A stretch of DNA of 64,000 nucleotides, from positions 239,132-303,131 of the forward strand of contig MNCI01005370.1 of assembly GCA_015680685.1 (NCBI GenBank), given 5' to 3'. This DNA is from Gnetum montanum. Lineage: Eukaryota; Streptophyta; Gnetopsida; Gnetales; Gnetaceae. The stretch's first letter is position 1. Every line of letters begins with the position of its first letter. A program made the translations under genes and the position numbers. Shown here one piece after another: positions 22,164 through 33,782 of this stretch. The notes beneath the pieces are model-generated. The model did not search any database and had not been told where the DNA came from. It worked only from the letters and a program-made list of their open reading frames with translations.

Positions 22164-24129
22164 GTGATGTCCAAAAATTGAGAAAATGGGTTAGCATAAT
22201 CCATAATATCATATGATTAATCAATTTAAAGTCATACACATTTATAAATATATATATCTATCTAAGGATGACAAGGAGATGAATAGCCATTAATGAGTAT
22301 ACATCCTTCAACATAGGTTTTAAAGGGCTAAAAAATATCCTATTAAGAGCTACCCAAACTTATAAAGCACATCACATAAATCATAAGCCAATTAAGCATA
22401 AGGAGACATAATTAGAGTCTTTCAAATGAGAATCTATAATATTTTGATTTAGGACCAAATGTTGAGCTTTGAATATTAAGTATCATGTTTCTAAAATAAT
22501 GAATGATAAGCCATTAGTAAAAAAAATTACTATTCACTATATAGGCCAAGATTTTATGATTATGAAGACTATATCCATAATAAATGCCAAGTCTTAACAA
22601 ATAATCTTCACCAAATATCCAATACACATATCTTATGATCTTATGATAAACATCTTCTCCCCCTTTTTGAACATCATCAAAAAGATACCATAAGTATATT
22701 TCATTACCAAGGAGAGAGAAACAACATATTTTTCTTTAAATGCCTTAGATAGAAAATTCATAAGAAGTTAAAATGACTTAATCTTATCAAACCAAAAAAA
22801 TATTAGGCACAATCAATCATATTCTTAAGCAATTTGATACAACCACATCAATTTCAAGAGTTTGCATCAATGAAGGTCATTTTTAGGGAAAAGGTCCAAA
22901 AAAAATTATTAAAATTAGCTTACACTTTTACCTTAGAAAGTTTACTAGATTTCAATATGAATAAACATTTCTGGCTCATTTTCTAGTGCTAGAAGTGAAA
23001 GTCTTATAGCTTGAGTGTCTTTTAATGAGATTCTTTGAAGACTCCCCCTACATCAGTGGACCAAAAGACAATGACTATTGATGACATACAGGCTCCCTCT
23101 GCATAAGCGCTTCCAGCTTTTGCAATGCATCTACTACTTGAAATTCCTTCCTTTGGTAATATTTCCTTTTTATATATGCATTTAGACCCTATGTTGTGAA
23201 TTTTTGTACCTTGATCCTCCATTGAGACAAATCACATCAATATTCATTAAAACTTTGATGGTCATATGCTTTCATCGATAGCTCAACATTTTGCAAGATC
23301 AAGTGAGATTTTCTTTGGATAACCAAGGATTTCCAAGAGCATCCATTCCATGAATTTCATATCTACTGACATTTGTAAACATAAAATAATTGACACTAAG
23401 TCTAACAAGCAAAGGAATAAGGACTTACCATTAGTTACCTTGCTTGATTAATGGAGTTTGAGATGAGATCCTCCATCATAGAGTGCCTCCTTATAATGCA
23501 ACTATTTCTTACCTTTTCTTTCATCAACATCTTTGTTTGAATCTTCAAACTCATGTGATTTTCCTTCATGTTCATGTTCTCTAAAATGAAAGGGTTGATA
23601 ATTTTTTCTAGGTATGAGTCCTAATCCTTTAATTTCATTAGAGGCTATTCTTTCCTCTTGTTCATTGGTTCTCCAAGCTTTTGTACCCTACAAGTTATAC
23701 ATACTAGATTCCTCTTGACAAGACCAAGTAGCCACATTATTTTTCTCTATATATGGTTTATAATAACCTTGTTCATGTTCACATACTTTACAACAAAAAT
23801 ATAGGGTATCTCTAGTTTGGATAGGATTGTCAAACCTAGTCTTGTTTCTCCTTTTAGATGATACCAAACCTATACAAACGTTCTTTTAAGAAGCCTCTCT
23901 AGATCTTCTTCATTATGCTAATTTTGAGGCACTTCCAAATTCTTGCTAGTCCTTGTATCTTGTATTTCTCTACACTTTTGCTCATATGAATGGATTAGTA
24001 ATTAAACCTCAACCTTTACATATGAGAGTTTCCTTTTCAAAGTGGAGCATATAGTATAGAGTTTAGAAATTTCATTATATTTTCTATGCATATCTTCTCT
24101 TTATTTTTTAAGTAAATAATGTAGAGTAA
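22164..24129 (-). other. C1 interior after gag, no intact domain
   Basis: Decayed minus-strand sequence. Near 23690-23830 a Cys- and His-containing phrase (a CCKVCEHEQGYY-like reading) may be a second, broken zinc finger of the gag region. No integrase or RT motif was seen. Confidence 0.45.
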
Positions 24130-24464
24130 TAATTTCTTCACATAATTCATTATACCTTTAGATTCTTTAAGAACCTTTGTAGAAGTTTCATGTGTAAGAG
24201 CCATGCATATAAGATGTGAATATGTTGTAGTATCATCAGCTTCCTCCTCACTCTATTCATCATCCCAACTAGTGTAAGAAATTTTCTTTTTTGTATCAGC
24301 TTTAGATTGGTCCTTCTTTGAAGACCTACAACACTTGAACATTTAGAGGCCACATGGCCTCTACCATCATAAATCCAACATTCTATAGAGGATGCATCAA
24401 GATTTAAACTTTTAAAATTCTTATCTCTTTCCTTACCTTTGGTGCTAGGTTGGTTGAAGCTTTT
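24130..24464 (-). pseudogene. gag: C1 gag C-terminal part with zinc knuckle
   Basis: The minus-strand frame directly left of the G1 LTR reads a Lys/Arg-rich linker and then a CWIYDGRGHVASKC phrase. This is a CCHC knuckle (C-x2-C-x4-H-x4-C) in which the second Cys has become Tyr, a G-to-A change in the codon. It continues the frame of 31864-32528 when G1 is removed. Confidence 0.7.
24460..24464 (+). repeat. G1 target-site duplication, left copy
   Basis: CTTTT, identical to 31864-31868. Confidence 0.88.
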
Positions 24465-24486
24465 TGATGAGACGCGATTTGCATGA

Positions 24487-24600
24487 GCGGTGATATAGCG
24501 TACGCGATATTGCAGCTGCTGTGATATCACATCCCATGCAATATCTCTTACGCAATATCGTGTCGTCCCCTACGATATCACATACACGATATCGCGGTCC
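24487..24600 (+). promoter_or_regulatory. G1 U3 palindrome array
   Basis: Successive half-sites such as GATATAGCG, TACGCGATAT, GATATCAC, CAATATCTC, CGCAATATCG, ACGATATCAC and CGATATCGCGG lie directly upstream of the TATA box. ATATAGCGTACGCGATAT (24493-24510) is an 18-bp palindrome with one mismatched pair. A role as enhancer or hairpin is inferred from place only. Confidence 0.6.
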
Positions 24601-24611
24601 GCTGCCATATC

Positions 24612-24619
24612 TATAAATA
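24612..24619 (+). promoter_or_regulatory. G1 5' LTR TATA box
   Basis: TATAAATA followed by AGAGG. The same phrase occurs at 30934-30941 in the 3' LTR and in inverted orientation in the G2 LTR. Confidence 0.6.
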
Positions 24620-25542
24620 AGAGGTGACACTCCCATTATTTTCCATCCTAGTCTAGAAGTAGGGAAACTCTGGCAGTTTGATCACTCCAGAGATAGAATA
24701 TTTTCCATGTACCTGCAGTAGGAGTCCAAAAGTGAATGGATCTTTATTCGAGCAACATTGTACCTGAACACAAGTTGTGTATGGCAATAAATACGAACTT
24801 CCTGGATAAACCTTGCAGTGCATGGAATAGTATTTTATTTATTTTTTTCTCTCTCACCTTTAAACTCCTAAAATGCAGTATGAGTACGACTTGATTACGA
24901 GCATCTAAGGATGTGTATGGTTAGTCAAGGAATCAGCTGCTCATCGCATGTGGTATGAGTACGACTTGATTACGAGCATCTAGTATGACTACTTGGTAAC
25001 CCAGTGGTGTATCCAGGATCTATGCTTGGTAATCCCAGTGGTAGTTAAAAACCCTGATGTGTATGGTTAGTCAAGGAATCGGCTGCTCATCACACTTAGG
25101 CTAGATAGATTCTCTCAACCCTTTCCTCCTAGTTAAGTGCCTCAGTATGACCACTTCGAGCACATGCGTTACGCGTGGTGATCCTAGTGACATTTAGCGT
25201 TTGGTAGCCACGGTTGCATCGGTTTAGGGTGTGTACGGTAAGTGGGAATAGATGCTGACGCTAGGTAATTTAGACTTAGTCATTAGTTAGAGTTAGTTAG
25301 TTTCTCAACCCTTCACCTTGATAACATAGGAGAAAAACATAAAAAGACTATAAAAATCATATACCTCAAACTTACTTAACCATACACCATGACAACTACA
25401 AGTAAGTTTGGGAAGATAATGAATGGTTAACCTTAAGTGTTCCATGAGGCCTGTAGGCATTTAGTCTATGGAGTTTGACTGGATCATGCGTGCTACGCTC
25501 ATTTTGTATGGTTGAGTGTAGGGGTACCTCACCACTCATCAT

Positions 25543-25559
25543 TGGCATCGTTGTCGGGG
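25543..25559 (+). other. G1 primer-binding site, tRNA-Asp type
   Basis: TGGCATCGTTGTCGGGG lies one base after the LTR. It differs by three transitions from the complement of the plant tRNA-Asp 3' end. Confidence 0.82.
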
Positions 25560-25684
25560 ACTAAGTGTTTGTGCGCTAAGTAGGACATAAGAGATCATTC
25601 ACATGGTTGGGAGCTTTAATGAACCTTAGGGTTAATCATAAGAAAAATAATATAATGGTAAAATCATCACATCTATAAGACATC

Positions 25685-28240
25685 ATGTCTTCTTCTTCTT
25701 GTTCTCACAAGAGCAACTCATCACCTAAGGATAATACAAAAGACAATCGGCAATCAAAAACCCATAGCCTAAATCAGCCAAGTCCTAAACAATACTGGAT
25801 AGTATATACTCATCCCAATGAGTATGTTCCTAACTTTACCTTTATCCTCCATCAAGATGAACAGATGCACTGGAGAGATTTTCATGGTAACATAGTGTTA
25901 CCACCAGATCATGCAATCTCCAACATGCTTCTCCATGCCTTGGCATAGATTGACATGACAAAATTATATGCTAAATACGTTATGGAAGACTTTGACACGA
26001 GGGATTATCATCCCACAGAAGCACAACGTATGAGGGACACAAGGCAGGAGAGCCAACATACACAGTTGAAGGGCAAAGGCCCACATGTCCTTAGCGAAAC
26101 TAGAGATGATGGACCCATTATCACGGGTTCTCTATCAAGAGATGTTCCCCCTCCTAACGATAGTGAGGAGGTTGGGTATCAGAACCTATGATCAACGATA
26201 CATAACACTGGTTCTGATGCCTGTGAACACCAGTTGTTCACAGAGGGAACAACAACAAAAGACAAGGATGGGCACTCTGATCGTCACCATGATCAGGGCT
26301 GAAGCAGCCAAAGAGAAGGTAGGAAGCATCACCACAGCAATGGTTCTCCTTCTTCTTCTCCTTCTTCTCATCACTCACCTTCTCCTTCCACATCAGGGTG
26401 CAATCATGAAGAGCATAACGAAGAGGATAAAGGTAAGGAAAATGAGAGACCTCGACGAGAGAGTCGAGAGAGAGGACAAGGGCATGAACAAAGGGAGAGT
26501 AGAGAACAACGAAGACATCATGGGCATCATGAAAGAGATGATCATGACAAAGCCCTACTCGCAACCCGAAGTATGCTTGACATAATGGAGGCAGTTAAGA
26601 TCCCAACAAAGCATTTAAAGGATAGTCAGATCAAGCGTTTAGACATGAACAACATCCCACGATTTGAAGGGGGATACAACGCTGATCCTCAACATCATTT
26701 ACAGGCATTCCATGATGCCTGCACCTTGCAAAACATTGAGAATGAGTGGTAGAAGCTTAAGTTATTTCCCAGGACACTCACCAAGGAAGCAGAGAGCTGG
26801 TACCAGTCCTTATAACCGGAAACCATTAGGAGGTGGAGTGCGATGCTAGAACTCTTCAATGATAAGTATCAAACATACTCCAAAGTGTCCAATTTGTGTA
26901 AGTAGATCCAAGGATGGAAGAGGGCATTCATGAATCCTTGGATGCTACCATGGCCCACTACTACACATTGTTACATCGTTGCCCGGGCCATGGATACTCA
27001 CAGTGGGATCAACTCCACCACATTGTGGATGGGCTCAAACATGAAACAAGGAGAACCCTTGGGACTTATGCCCAAGGGATACTATCACAACTTAGAGCCC
27101 ATGAAGTTCATCGATTGTTGGAGCAAGTAGCAAATGAAGAAGGGGAACTACGAAAAAGGGAAAGTGCGGAAGAATACAATCGTGATCCCTCTCTTCGAAA
27201 GAAGGGAGTGAAATTTTGTGATGAAGAGGATGAGTCACCAATCGAAGAGTTCGTGAATAGGAAAACCTTGCCGATTCAAAAGTTAACAACAGAATTAGAG
27301 GCTAAGGTAGATGACGTATGGAGTTCCTTAGACTCTAGACTTGAAACTATCTTGAAAATCATAGAACAATCTAAGTCAGAATAAAGTAGTGAAAAAGGTA
27401 AAACAAAGCGGAAAGATTTAGGCCCTGCACATAACAAGGGTAAGGAAAAAATCACTAACTCCGATGTGGTTGTGGATTCAGATTTAGACGATGATGGTGG
27501 GTGTGAGATCTGCCACTATGACCATCCTAAGGGATGTTGTCCAATTATCTCACATCTACAAGAGTCTAGGGTGTATGCGCTTAATCCAAGACTCAACCAA
27601 CAACAGAAACCCCGTAGATTACCTTATCCCCAAGGTAACCCAAGGCAATTCCACCAACCGTTAACGTATTATCCAAGTGGAACTCCACCAAAACCCATCG
27701 GACAACATTAGTAGTGGCAATACCCACAGTCATGGGGGATGCCACCACCAACACAACAGTACCCTTACCGGTAGCATGATCCTTATGGTTATTATGTGCA
27801 GCAGCCAATTTCTCTGAGTGACTCTATAGGTCACACAACGCCCCACCTTTACTACCAAGTTTGGAAGTACTTTAGAAGGACTCCTTCTCCTCCAGGAGAC
27901 ACTCCATACCCATACCATCCTCCTAATCCATCCGCACCTCTTCCACCAGTAGTAGTTCCCATAACACCTCCTGCTCCAACAATGCAAGGGAAACTTCCTC
28001 CTCAACCGCAGCAACGTCATGCTACAAGAGATGTAAATATTCAACCTGCTGTTGGTTCTAACAACTGTAAAAAGAGAAGACCCTTCTTCAGAACCAAAAG
28101 CCTAGACAAACTCTTGCAACAACAAGCAGTTGAGCCCATGAACACTCCTTCACCATCTAACACTTCGGAGCACCCTTCGGTCCAACAGAGCTTAACACAT
28201 ACAGTTATGTTAACGCATACAATAACCGACTAGATCAAGG
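25685..28240 (+). pseudogene. gag: G1 gag
   Basis: The frame starts at ATG 25685. Order: an N-terminal block with YTHPNEYVPNFTFILHQDEQ, an Arg/His/Asp-rich linker, the Gag core (IPRFEGGYNADPQHHLQAF near 26660, then LLHRCPGHGYSQWDQLHHIV and TLGTYAQGILSQLRAHEV near 26950-27110), an acidic linker, a zinc knuckle CEICHYDHPKGCC at 27502-27540 and a Pro/Tyr/Gln-rich tail. The longest intact piece is 156 codons (26914-27384). Stops and frameshifts break the rest. Several stops replace Gln or Trp codons of the sister elements. It would encode the structural and RNA-binding proteins of the particle. Confidence 0.82.
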
Positions 28241-28425
28241 TAGGGCACCTTCCCAGGAAACTAACTGACCCTGGGAGTCCCTTAATCTACCTTCAAGTCA
28301 CTAGAAATGAACCACATAGGGCTCTTCTTGACTCAGGTTCTGGAGTCAACTTAATTTCACGAGAGATGTATTACGCCTAGAACCTGCCACAACTTAAGAA
28401 GAGCAACATCCAACTAAAGCTGGCA
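28241..28425 (+). pseudogene. G1 protease, N-terminal part up to the gap
   Basis: The frame reads VGHLPRKLTDPGSP and then ALLDSGSGVNLISREMYYA, the aspartic-protease turn with catalytic Asp (28330-28332) intact. A stop follows where G3 has Trp (MYQAWNLP), a TGG-to-TAG change. It would process the polyprotein. The remainder lies in the gap. Confidence 0.78.
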
Positions 28426-29296
28426 NNNNNNNNNNNNNNNNNNNNNNNNNNNNNNNNNNNNNNNNNNNNNNNNNNNNNNNNNNNNNNNNNNNNNNNNNNN
28501 NNNNNNNNNNNNNNNNNNNNNNNNNNNNNNNNNNNNNNNNNNNNNNNNNNNNNNNNNNNNNNNNNNNNNNNNNNNNNNNNNNNNNNNNNNNNNNNNNNNN
28601 NNNNNNNNNNNNNNNNNNNNNNNNNNNNNNNNNNNNNNNNNNNNNNNNNNNNNNNNNNNNNNNNNNNNNNNNNNNNNNNNNNNNNNNNNNNNNNNNNNNN
28701 NNNNNNNNNNNNNNNNNNNNNNNNNNNNNNNNNNNNNNNNNNNNNNNNNNNNNNNNNNNNNNNNNNNNNNNNNNNNNNNNNNNNNNNNNNNNNNNNNNNN
28801 NNNNNNNNNNNNNNNNNNNNNNNNNNNNNNNNNNNNNNNNNNNNNNNNNNNNNNNNNNNNNNNNNNNNNNNNNNNNNNNNNNNNNNNNNNNNNNNNNNNN
28901 NNNNNNNNNNNNNNNNNNNNNNNNNNNNNNNNNNNNNNNNNNNNNNNNNNNNNNNNNNNNNNNNNNNNNNNNNNNNNNNNNNNNNNNNNNNNNNNNNNNN
29001 NNNNNNNNNNNNNNNNNNNNNNNNNNNNNNNNNNNNNNNNNNNNNNNNNNNNNNNNNNNNNNNNNNNNNNNNNNNNNNNNNNNNNNNNNNNNNNNNNNNN
29101 NNNNNNNNNNNNNNNNNNNNNNNNNNNNNNNNNNNNNNNNNNNNNNNNNNNNNNNNNNNNNNNNNNNNNNNNNNNNNNNNNNNNNNNNNNNNNNNNNNNN
29201 NNNNNNNNNNNNNNNNNNNNNNNNNNNNNNNNNNNNNNNNNNNNNNNNNNNNNNNNNNNNNNNNNNNNNNNNNNNNNNNNNNNNNNNNNNNNNNNN
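28426..29296. other. Assembly gap (871 N) inside G1
   Basis: Run of N. The rest of protease and possibly pol lie here. Confidence 0.99.
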
Positions 29297-30835
29297 ATCC
29301 ACCAGTTTATATGGTCTCTCTCAGCTTGGAGATGTACAGTCCCCTTCATAATAAGAACTTTAATGAATTGATGACTGGGCATTTCTCAAACTAAGGAAGG
29401 ACTCAAGGTTTGAAAAGGGTGTGACTTCAAGGAACTTGATGCATTTGTGTTGGTCATTCTCTTGGATGCTTGGATGTTTTCTTCTTGAGTTTTCTTGCCA
29501 TTTTGACATCACCCAATTATCGGAAGCTGAGCTAATAAAAATAATAAGTCTTTGCATGGTGTGGTTCTCATGCATAAAAACACAAAAAAAAATGAAAGTG
29601 AGAATTCAAAGCACACCCCCTAGACGAAATAAACCTGGGCTACAAGCACTGGTTATGGAACCAAAGATGTTCCCTCTAACTAAGGTCCTTCTCGCTTCCC
29701 ATTCTCTCCTCACTTGTTTCGTCAGAATTGTGATGACTCTTTGGAGATGCATTCTTGTTATTCAAGAGGATGGTTCAGCCAAATGTATTGATGCAAAGTC
29801 ACTGGATGTGGTTGGTTTAAGGCCGGATTTGGAATGAGATCTACTAAGTTACATTAATCATAAAACACACAAGGGGCTGTACACCACCTTGTCCTTCAGA
29901 TTCCATTCCATTCTCTTCTCTCCATCCTTCTCTCCATTGTTCACCTCATTGCCGATTATATCATTAGTGTGTATATTTTGGTTGACGCATTGTTTTCTTT
30001 TTGGTAAATTCTTGTGGTTAAGACTTTAACTCTTGTTCCAATTGACATTCCCGGAGCCTACGGACTCTTTGAATGTGGGTTTGTCAGGGCATTAGGGGCA
30101 TGAGCCTGCTTTGGGGAGGACCCACTGACATTCCTCTTTGGGGCACCAGTTAACTTATTTTCCTTAAACATTTTTGTAATTAATTTTATTTTGTTCATTA
30201 CCATCTTGACATCCATTTCCTTGATGCTATAGTTGTCCCTTTTTATCTTCCTTTCTCCATTCTAATGCTACCGGAGGTTTGCGATTAGTCATGGGGGTAC
30301 AGGGCCCAAATTTTTTTTATTTTCTTCTAGCCTCGAATTTTTTGATTTTCTTCCTAACCCCTACACCTTCGGTAGTCATCATTAATATATCTCCAGATCC
30401 GTATCAGCCATACCACAACCTAGCCAATGGACTTACACTGAAGCATGGTATCAATTACATAATGATTCATTTACCCTTGCTAATATACGATTGTGTTGTG
30501 TGTGCAGATGGCAATCATGCAACAACGGATGGGATCTGGAAGCAAACACATGGAATGGAGCAACACTACAGTAGCTATGCAAGGAGCAAGATCGATGATG
30601 CACTTACCGATGGACAATGAAAGACGCAATCTTGGCGTTGCCAACAGCAACACTTCTTTCCCTCTTTCTCTTTCTTAGCTGCCAACTGAGGCCTGATGTC
30701 ATTGTAATAAGGTGTTCACCCTTGTTGTCATGAATACCAGTTTTGTCAAGTCTTATAACGATGATCCGTTCACATGTCATCCCATTAGTTCCATTCCCCT
30801 CAATAATCCCATACCTTCCCAATATTTTTTCATTC
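29297..30835 (+). other. G1 3' internal region, non-coding or decayed
   Basis: No pol motif. GATTAGTCATGGGGGTACAG near 30283-30302 resembles the post-integrase sequence of G3 near 63732, so this is the long 3' untranslated part. A 138-codon plus-strand frame at 29421-29837 has no recognised domain. Confidence 0.55.
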
Positions 30836-30848
30836 AGTCATGGGAGTA
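30836..30848 (+). other. G1 polypurine tract
   Basis: AGTCATGGGAGTA abuts the TGATGAG start of the 3' LTR, as in G2. Confidence 0.8.
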
Positions 30849-31863
30849 TGATGAGACACGATTTCCATGAGCCGCGATATCGCGTCGTCCCCTGCGATAT
30901 TGCGTATGCGATATCATGGTCTATTGCCATATCTATAAATAAGAGGCAGCACTCCCCTTATTTCCCATCCTGGTCTAGAAGTAGGGAAACTCTAGCAATT
31001 TGATCACTCCAGAGATAGAATATTTTCCGTGTGCCCGCAGTAGGAGCCCAAAAGTGAACGGATCCTTATTCAAGAAACATTGTACCTGAACACAAGTTGT
31101 GTACGGCAATAAAGACGAACTTCCTGGATAAACCTTGCAGTGCATGAAATAGGATTTTATTTATTGTTTTCTCTCTCACCCTTAAACTCCTAGAATGCGG
31201 TATGAGTACGACTTGATTACAAACATCTAAGGATATGTACGGTTAGTCAAGGAATCGGCTACTCATCGCATGCGGTATGAGTACGACTTGATTACGAGCA
31301 TCTAGTGTGACTACTTGGTAACCCAATGGTGTATCCAGGATCTACGCTTGGTAATCCCAGTGGTATTCGAACACCCCGATGTATACGGTTAGTCAAGGAA
31401 TCGGCTGCTCATTGCACTTAGGCTAGATAGATTCTCTCAACCCTTTCCTCCTAGTTAAGTGCCTCAATATGACCACTTCGAGCACGTGCGTTACGCATGG
31501 TGATCCTAGTGACGATTAGCATTTGGTAGCCATGGTTGCATCGGTTCAGGGTATGTATAGTAAGTGGGAATGAATGCTGACGCTAGGTAATTTAGACTTA
31601 GTCATTAGTTAGAGTTAGTTAGTTTCTCAACCCTTCACCTCGATAGCATAGGAGAAAAACATAAAAAGACTATAAAAATCATATACCTCGGACTTACTTA
31701 ACCATACACCGTGACAACTACAAGTAAGTCTGGGAAGACAACGAATGGTTAACCTTAAGTGTTCCATGAGGCATGTAGGCATTTAGTTTGCGGAGTTCGA
31801 CCGGATCGTGCGTGCTACGCTCGTTTCGTATGGTTGAGTGTAGGGGTACCTCGCCACTCATCA
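30849..31863 (+). repeat. G1 3' LTR (1015 bp)
   Basis: Pairs with 24465-25541. It keeps the perfect palindrome CGCGATATCGCG at 30873-30884 and a shorter palindrome array than the 5' LTR. TATA box at 30934-30941. Confidence 0.9.
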
Positions 31864-31868
31864 CTTTT
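31864..31868 (+). repeat. G1 target-site duplication, right copy
   Basis: CTTTT, identical to 24460-24464. Confidence 0.88.
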
Positions 31869-32528
31869 GTCTTTTCTTGCAAGTAATCTTTAAACTCTCC
31901 TTGACAATAGAGATAATTCATCCTCACTATTCACTTCATGTTCAAGTGTCTCCTCCTTTGATGAACTTTTGAGGACAATGGGATTTTCCTTGATTGCACC
32001 TTCACCTATGAGATTCATCTCATAGGCTATGAGTGCACTTTGTAGCTCTTCAAATTTAAGGACTAAAAAATCCATGATATTCTCCATGGCTATTCTTATC
32101 ATTTTGATGATAACGTCACTTTTAGGTAGAACTTTACTTGTTTTTCTAATGGCTACAACAAGATTGTTGGCTCTTGAAAAGTAGTCTTTAATCTTCTCTC
32201 CTTCTTTCATTTTCAATTTATCATACTCACTTTGCAAAACTAGAAGTTTTGATTGTTTTACAGCTGATGTACCTTCATATGTTGCTTCTAGCATTTCCCA
32301 AATTTCTTTAGTGATTTTGAACCTAGGTACTCTATTAAATTCAAATTTACTCAAAGCATAATAAAGATAATTTCTTGCTTTCGAATCAAACATGAACTTA
32401 TCTCTTTTATCTTGTGTCCATTTGCTTCTTTGCTTGGTGGCTCTGGTGGTGTTATCAATGGATGGTGTGTAACCTTCAAGAATAGACTTCTGGACTTCAA
32501 ACTCCATGGATTTGAAGAATCCTTGCAT
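31864..32528 (-). pseudogene. gag: C1 gag N-terminal part (UBN2/Copia-type Gag)
   Basis: A 212-codon open frame starts at 32528 on the minus strand and runs into the G1 LTR. Only the part above 31863 belongs to C1. Motifs in order: an ARNYLYYALSKFEFNRV segment, then EIWEMLEATYEGTSAVKQSK, KLKMKEGEKIKDYFSRANNL and VLPKSDVIIKM. This is the gag-polypeptide of plant Copia-type elements (usual pattern: 'W-x-x-L-x-x-x-Y-E-G-T', then 'F-x-[MED]-x-E-[GS]-E-x-[IV]-x-D'). The open frame of about 220 codons is well preserved compared with the rest of C1. The C-terminal knuckle lies at 24310-24390. Confidence 0.85.
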
Positions 32529-32640
32529 TCTAGCTTTTTATTACGTGAATTTGATCCCATCAAACATAAGTGGCTTGATGTAGGATGTTCCTTCCATCAT
32601 TCACTCTTAAGATGTTAAGCTCCAAAATTGAGAGTACTAA

Positions 32641-32652
32641 GCTCCGATACCA
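32641..32652 (-). other. C1 primer-binding site, tRNA-iMet type
   Basis: Minus-strand TGGTATCGGAGC, one mismatch from the standard TGGTATCAGAGC, two bases after the LTR end. Confidence 0.85.
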
Positions 32653-32654
32653 CT

Positions 32655-33780
32655 TGAGGCTTAAGAACTTAGAAAGGGGTTGAATAAGTTCCCTAATTCA
32701 AACAACCAAGACAAGCAAAACTGCACATAAATTTATGTGGTTTTCCAACTTGGGCATGTCCACACTTGGAGGGTAGGATCCTTGCACAACTTCAAAATTT
32801 GTTCCTTCAAAATATGGTTTAGAGGGTACCACAACCTTTACAATGTTTGAGTTTTGCTCAAAGTGTTTTGTCACTACAAACACACTCAACCTTGCAAGGT
32901 CCCAACAAGCTTAAAATGTAGTTTCAAGGATCCCATAACCTTTACAAAGATGTAAGTTTCACTAGGAATGTTTTCATGTTGGAAACATACTCAACCTTAT
33001 AAGGTCCCAACAAGCTTACAAGATGCCTTCTCACAAGAAGCACATCAACCCTGCAAGGCTACACTCCTTACTCCTTACTTTACTCCTTACACTTAGGCAC
33101 ACATACAACAATACACAAATGATGGGAAAATGAGGAACAAAGATAATTCACTTGATATACAATAATGGGATTGATCAATGAATAGTACTTATACCTTTTC
33201 CAAGAATTCCACTTTGCTTTATAGCCTTTCACTTTCCAAATCCTCCTCGGAATTCATGCAACAGCTAGGTAACAGTTAGTTGGGATGTCCTATTCATGCT
33301 TGGGAAGTCTATCTACAAATATCCTTTATTTAGGTGAGACATCAAATAGAAATTTAGCACATCTTGCTTGGGACATCCTAGTTAGGATGTCCTAGTAGCA
33401 ATTGGAACATTTGTTCTCAAATTAGGATGTCTAGCCTACAATTGCACTTTGAACTCTAGGACATTCCTTTGACATTTGGGATGTCTCAATAGATCTCAAA
33501 ACACCTTCTTTTGGCTTGTAGACTTTGTTTTCTAATTGAAACTTTGTGTCATCTTAGATTAGCATCTCAACTCTCGTTTTGTCATCCCAGTTCTCATTTT
33601 ATCATCCCAACTCTCATCTTAATGACTCAGCTCTCATTTTGCCAATTCAACTCTTGTTGTCACAATCTCATCTTGTCACTCTGAAGCTCACAATTATGCT
33701 CTTGTCACATTCTTCCTTAGGCTTGCAAAACTATAAGCACATTCTCCATTTTCTAAGGTTTTGACATACCAAAAGATCAA
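32655..33780 (-). repeat. C1 5' LTR
   Basis: The inner end is set by the CA two bases before the primer site. The outer end near 33780 is set by alignment with 22148. It contains several GGACATCC/GGATGTC-type repeats (33285-33490) and a repeated phrase about CAACCTTGCAAGGTCCCAAC (about 32887, 32992 and 33047). Confidence 0.75.
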
Positions 33781-33782
33781 AC

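Larger units (their letters stand above)
24465..25541 (+). repeat. G1 5' LTR (1077 bp)
   Basis: U3 holds an array of GATATC-type palindromes (about 24487-24600), a TATAAATA box at 24612-24619, and duplicated phrases downstream: GTATGAGTACGACTTGATTA at about 24880 and 24952, and GTGTATGGTTAGTCAAGGAA at about 24914 and 25059. It is 62 bp longer than the 3' LTR, almost all within the palindrome array. Confidence 0.9.
24465..31863 (+). mobile_element. G1: Ty3/gypsy-like LTR retrotransposon inserted in C1
   Basis: LTRs at 24465-25541 and 30849-31863 begin TGATGAG and end CTCATCA. A 5-bp perfect target duplication CTTTT flanks the element. A tRNA-Asp-type primer site, gag and the start of protease follow the 5' LTR. 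The assembly gap then falls where pol should lie. Sequence resumes in non-coding 3' internal DNA, and a purine tract precedes the 3' LTR. The 871-N gap is too short for RT, RNase H and integrase (about 3 kb), so either its length is arbitrary or pol is deleted. Most LTR differences look like C/T and G/A transitions, often at CpG. Confidence 0.9.
21898..33780 (-). mobile_element. C1: Copia-like LTR element on the minus strand, split by G1
   Basis: On the minus strand: 5' LTR (33780 to 32655), tRNA-Met-type primer site (32641-32652), gag N-terminal part (32528 to 31864), the 7.4-kb G1 insertion, gag C-terminal part with CCHC knuckle (24464 to about 24130), about 2 kb of non-coding or decayed DNA, polypurine tract, and a 3' LTR that is cut after 250 bp at 21898. 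The two LTR pieces (21898-22148 and 33480-33780) align clearly. Removing G1 rejoins the gag frame. No Copia integrase or RT was found, so the element was probably non-autonomous or has lost pol. Confidence 0.8.

Noticed and set aside
26192-26564. Arg-rich and other minus-strand frames opposite G1 gag
   Set aside because: Shadow frames of the gag linker. The Arg run is the complement of CTT/CTC repeats.
28394-29382. Open frames of more than 300 codons across the second N gap
   Set aside because: Artefact of the gap.
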